16,064 bases of DNA, from assembly GCA_000431135.1 (NCBI GenBank), contig HF987797.1:2647-18710 (forward strand), in the 5' to 3' direction. This DNA comes from Clostridium sp. CAG:590. GTDB lineage: Bacteria; Bacillota; Clostridia; Lachnospirales; Lachnospiraceae. Positions 14,615-16,064 of this stretch are shown here, in pieces. The notes below the pieces were generated by a model. It was given only the letters and a program-made list of their open reading frames with translations, made no database searches and was not told the DNA's origin. A program made the position numbers and the translations under genes. Every line of letters starts with the position of its first letter. Within the stretch, counting starts at the first letter, position 1.

Positions 14615-16003
14615 GTGAATAGCAACCATGAGGCGCGGATCAATCAGTATTCGCAAGTGACAGAGCAGATTAAGGATTTATCCAAGTTATGTGAGAACAA
14701 TTTACAGATTAATACGGATTTATACACAAAGTATGAAGTGAAGAGAGGACTTCGGGATATTAATGGTAAGGGTGTATTGGCAGGTCTTACCGAGGTGTCA
14801 AAGATCCAGTCCTATATTGTAGAAGATAATGATATGATTCCATGCGAGGGTAAATTATATTATCAGGGTGTGGATGTTGAAGATATTGTGGCAGGCTTTA
14901 TTAAGGAAAAACGGTTTGGATATGAAGAGACTGTATACCTGTTGTTGTTTGGTAAGCTTCCAACAGCAGAGCAGTTGACTACATTTACGAAGATATTAGC
15001 AGACTATCGTACTTCCTTGCCAACACATTTTGTAAGAGATATTATTCTGAAGGCACCAAGTAAGGATATGATGAACACGTTACAGCGTAGTATCCTCACT
15101 TTGTACGCATATGATGATAAGGCAGATGATACATCAATTCCGAATGTATTAAGACAGTGTATGCAGTTGATCTCGGTTGTGCCGGTTCTGTCGGTATATG
15201 GATATCAGGCATATAGTCATTATCACGATGGTAACAGTTTGTTTATACATACACCAAGTCCGGAATTGTCAACGGCAGAGAATATTTTATACCTGTTAAG
15301 AGCAGACAGTAAGTATTCGGAATTAGAGGCGAGAATTTTAGACCTGGCATTGGTACTTCATGCAGAGCACGGTGGTGGTAACAATTCTACCTTTACAACG
15401 CATGTAGTAACCTCTTCCGGAACAGATACCTATTCGTCCATGGCAGCTTCTTTGGGTTCCTTGAAGGGACCGAAGCATGGTGGTGCGAATATCAAGGTAA
15501 CCAGAATGTTTGCCGACATGAAGGAACAGGTGAAGGATTGGAATGACGAGGAAGAAGTGAAGGAATATCTGAAGAAGTTACTTCACAAGGAAGCATTTGA
15601 TAAGGCAGGACTTATCTATGGTATGGGTCATGCGGTATATTCAATCTCAGATCCAAGAGCGAAAGTATTCAAGTCTTTTGTAGAGAAGCTTTCTGAGGAG
15701 AAAGGCTATCAGAAGGAATATCAGTTGTATGCGAATGTGGAGAAGCTGGCACCACAGGTCATTGCAGAAGAGCGTAAGATCTATAAAGGTGTTAGTGCCA
15801 ATGTGGACTTCTATTCCGGATTCGTGTATCAGATGCTTGGCTTGCCAAATGAGCTGTTTACCCCGTTGTTTGCAGTGGCAAGAATGGCTGGTTGGAGTGC
15901 ACATCGACTGGAAGAATTGATTAATCAGGGTAAGATCATTCGTCCGGCATATAAGGCGGTTAAGAAGAAACAGGCGTATATTCCTATGGACGAACGGGAG
16001 TAG
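14615..16003 (+). CDS. gltA: Citrate synthase (Si-type)
   Basis: This cytoplasmic enzyme condenses acetyl-CoA and oxaloacetate to citrate. At 462 residues it is somewhat longer than most bacterial forms because of about 70 residues before the conserved core. The catalytic triad aligns with the pig enzyme residues His274, His320 and Asp375: His288 in GPKHGGAN, His339 in GMGHAVYSISDPRA and Asp398 in ANVDFYSG. The HAEHGGGNNS segment (249-258) is also conserved. The start is a GTG, with AAAGGG seven bases upstream; the next in-frame Met is residue 74, too deep in the protein. No aconitase or isocitrate dehydrogenase gene is visible within the window. In an anaerobe this is most likely the oxidative branch leading to 2-oxoglutarate and glutamate. 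A methylcitrate synthase role cannot be excluded from sequence alone. The symbol is used by function. Confidence 0.93.
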   Translation: MNSNHEARINQYSQVTEQIKDLSKLCENNLQINTDLYTKYEVKRGLRDINGKGVLAGLTEVSKIQSYIVEDNDMIPCEGKLYYQGVDVEDIVAGFIKEKRFGYEETVYLLLFGKLPTAEQLTTFTKILADYRTSLPTHFVRDIILKAPSKDMMNTLQRSILTLYAYDDKADDTSIPNVLRQCMQLISVVPVLSVYGYQAYSHYHDGNSLFIHTPSPELSTAENILYLLRADSKYSELEARILDLALVLHAEHGGGNNSTFTTHVVTSSGTDTYSSMAASLGSLKGPKHGGANIKVTRMFADMKEQVKDWNDEEEVKEYLKKLLHKEAFDKAGLIYGMGHAVYSISDPRAKVFKSFVEKLSEEKGYQKEYQLYANVEKLAPQVIAEERKIYKGVSANVDFYSGFVYQMLGLPNELFTPLFAVARMAGWSAHRLEELINQGKIIRPAYKAVKKKQAYIPMDERE

Positions 16004-16009
16004 AGATTA

Positions 16010-16030
16010 CCCTTTTGCACAGTGTAAGGG
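16010..16030 (+). other. Small stem after citrate synthase covering a possible ribosome site
   Basis: CCCTT (16010-16014) can pair with AAGGG (16026-16030), with a few weaker pairs inside. AAGGG would be the ribosome site of the possible gene at 16039, so the stem could hide it. There is no U-run, so this is not a convincing terminator. Confidence 0.25.
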
Positions 16031-16038
16031 ACGGACGT

Positions 16039-16064
16039 GTGAAACGGATAGAATATGAAAGCAG
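16039..16064 (+). CDS. Possible start of a next gene (runs off right edge)
   Basis: A GTG at 16039 is preceded by AAGGG with an eight-base spacing and opens a frame to the window end reading MKRIEYES. It would lie 35 bases after citrate synthase and so could be in the same operon. Only eight codons are visible, so this is weak. An ATG at 16055 in another frame has no ribosome site. Confidence 0.35.

Overview
The window looks like chromosomal DNA from a low-to-mid GC Gram-positive anaerobe, most likely a Lachnospiraceae-type Clostridia. The reasons are strong AGGAGG-type ribosome sites before nearly every gene, GTG starts alongside ATG, a PurF with all four Fe-S cysteines, a long (482 aa) adenylosuccinate lyase, and a lone citrate synthase. 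This placement is inferred from gene content and style only. I see no phage, transposase, tRNA, rRNA or CRISPR array.

Layout, left to right. (a) 1-1394, minus strand: the first 56 codons of a lipoprotein running off the left edge, preceded by a DesK/LiaS/LnrJ-like sensor histidine kinase. (b) 1674-4994, plus strand, divergent from the kinase: a three-gene ABC exporter (ATPase plus two ABC-2 permeases) whose layout and sizes resemble the Bacillus LnrLMN (YfiLMN) polyene/linearmycin exporter. Its response regulator is not in the window. A TGACA-N2-TGTCA inverted repeat lies between the two divergent promoters. A long hairpin follows the operon. (c) 5268-6574: a secreted zinc N-acetylmuramoyl-L-alanine amidase, preceded by an apparent 11-codon leader ORF that carries the strong ribosome site and overlaps the amidase start (TGATG). 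(d) 6575-6925, minus strand: a small PilZ (c-di-GMP receptor) protein whose stop codon abuts that of the amidase. (e) 7252-10183: purF-purB, purine biosynthesis, transcribed divergently from the PilZ gene. (f) 10151-10296: an exact 146-bp palindrome (73-nt arms, no spacer) that includes the last 33 bases of purB. (g) 10390-14310: a four-gene Gld-like cluster of ATPase, six-TM permease, GldG-type auxiliary protein and DUF4340 protein. It closes with a hairpin. (h) 14615-16003: citrate synthase with an extended -10 promoter, then the possible first codons of another gene at the right edge.

Two cell-envelope transport systems and a cell-wall hydrolase surround housekeeping purine and TCA genes. 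The points most worth checking are the perfect palindrome (biological snap-back duplication or assembly artefact), the leader-peptide coupling of the amidase, the missing regulator of the LnrLMN-like exporter with its candidate operator, and an in-frame stop that shortens the tail of the DUF4340 protein. The Gld-like cluster is a recurring but functionally unassigned system, so it is the best candidate here for poorly described biology. I do not see an outright new multi-gene system.
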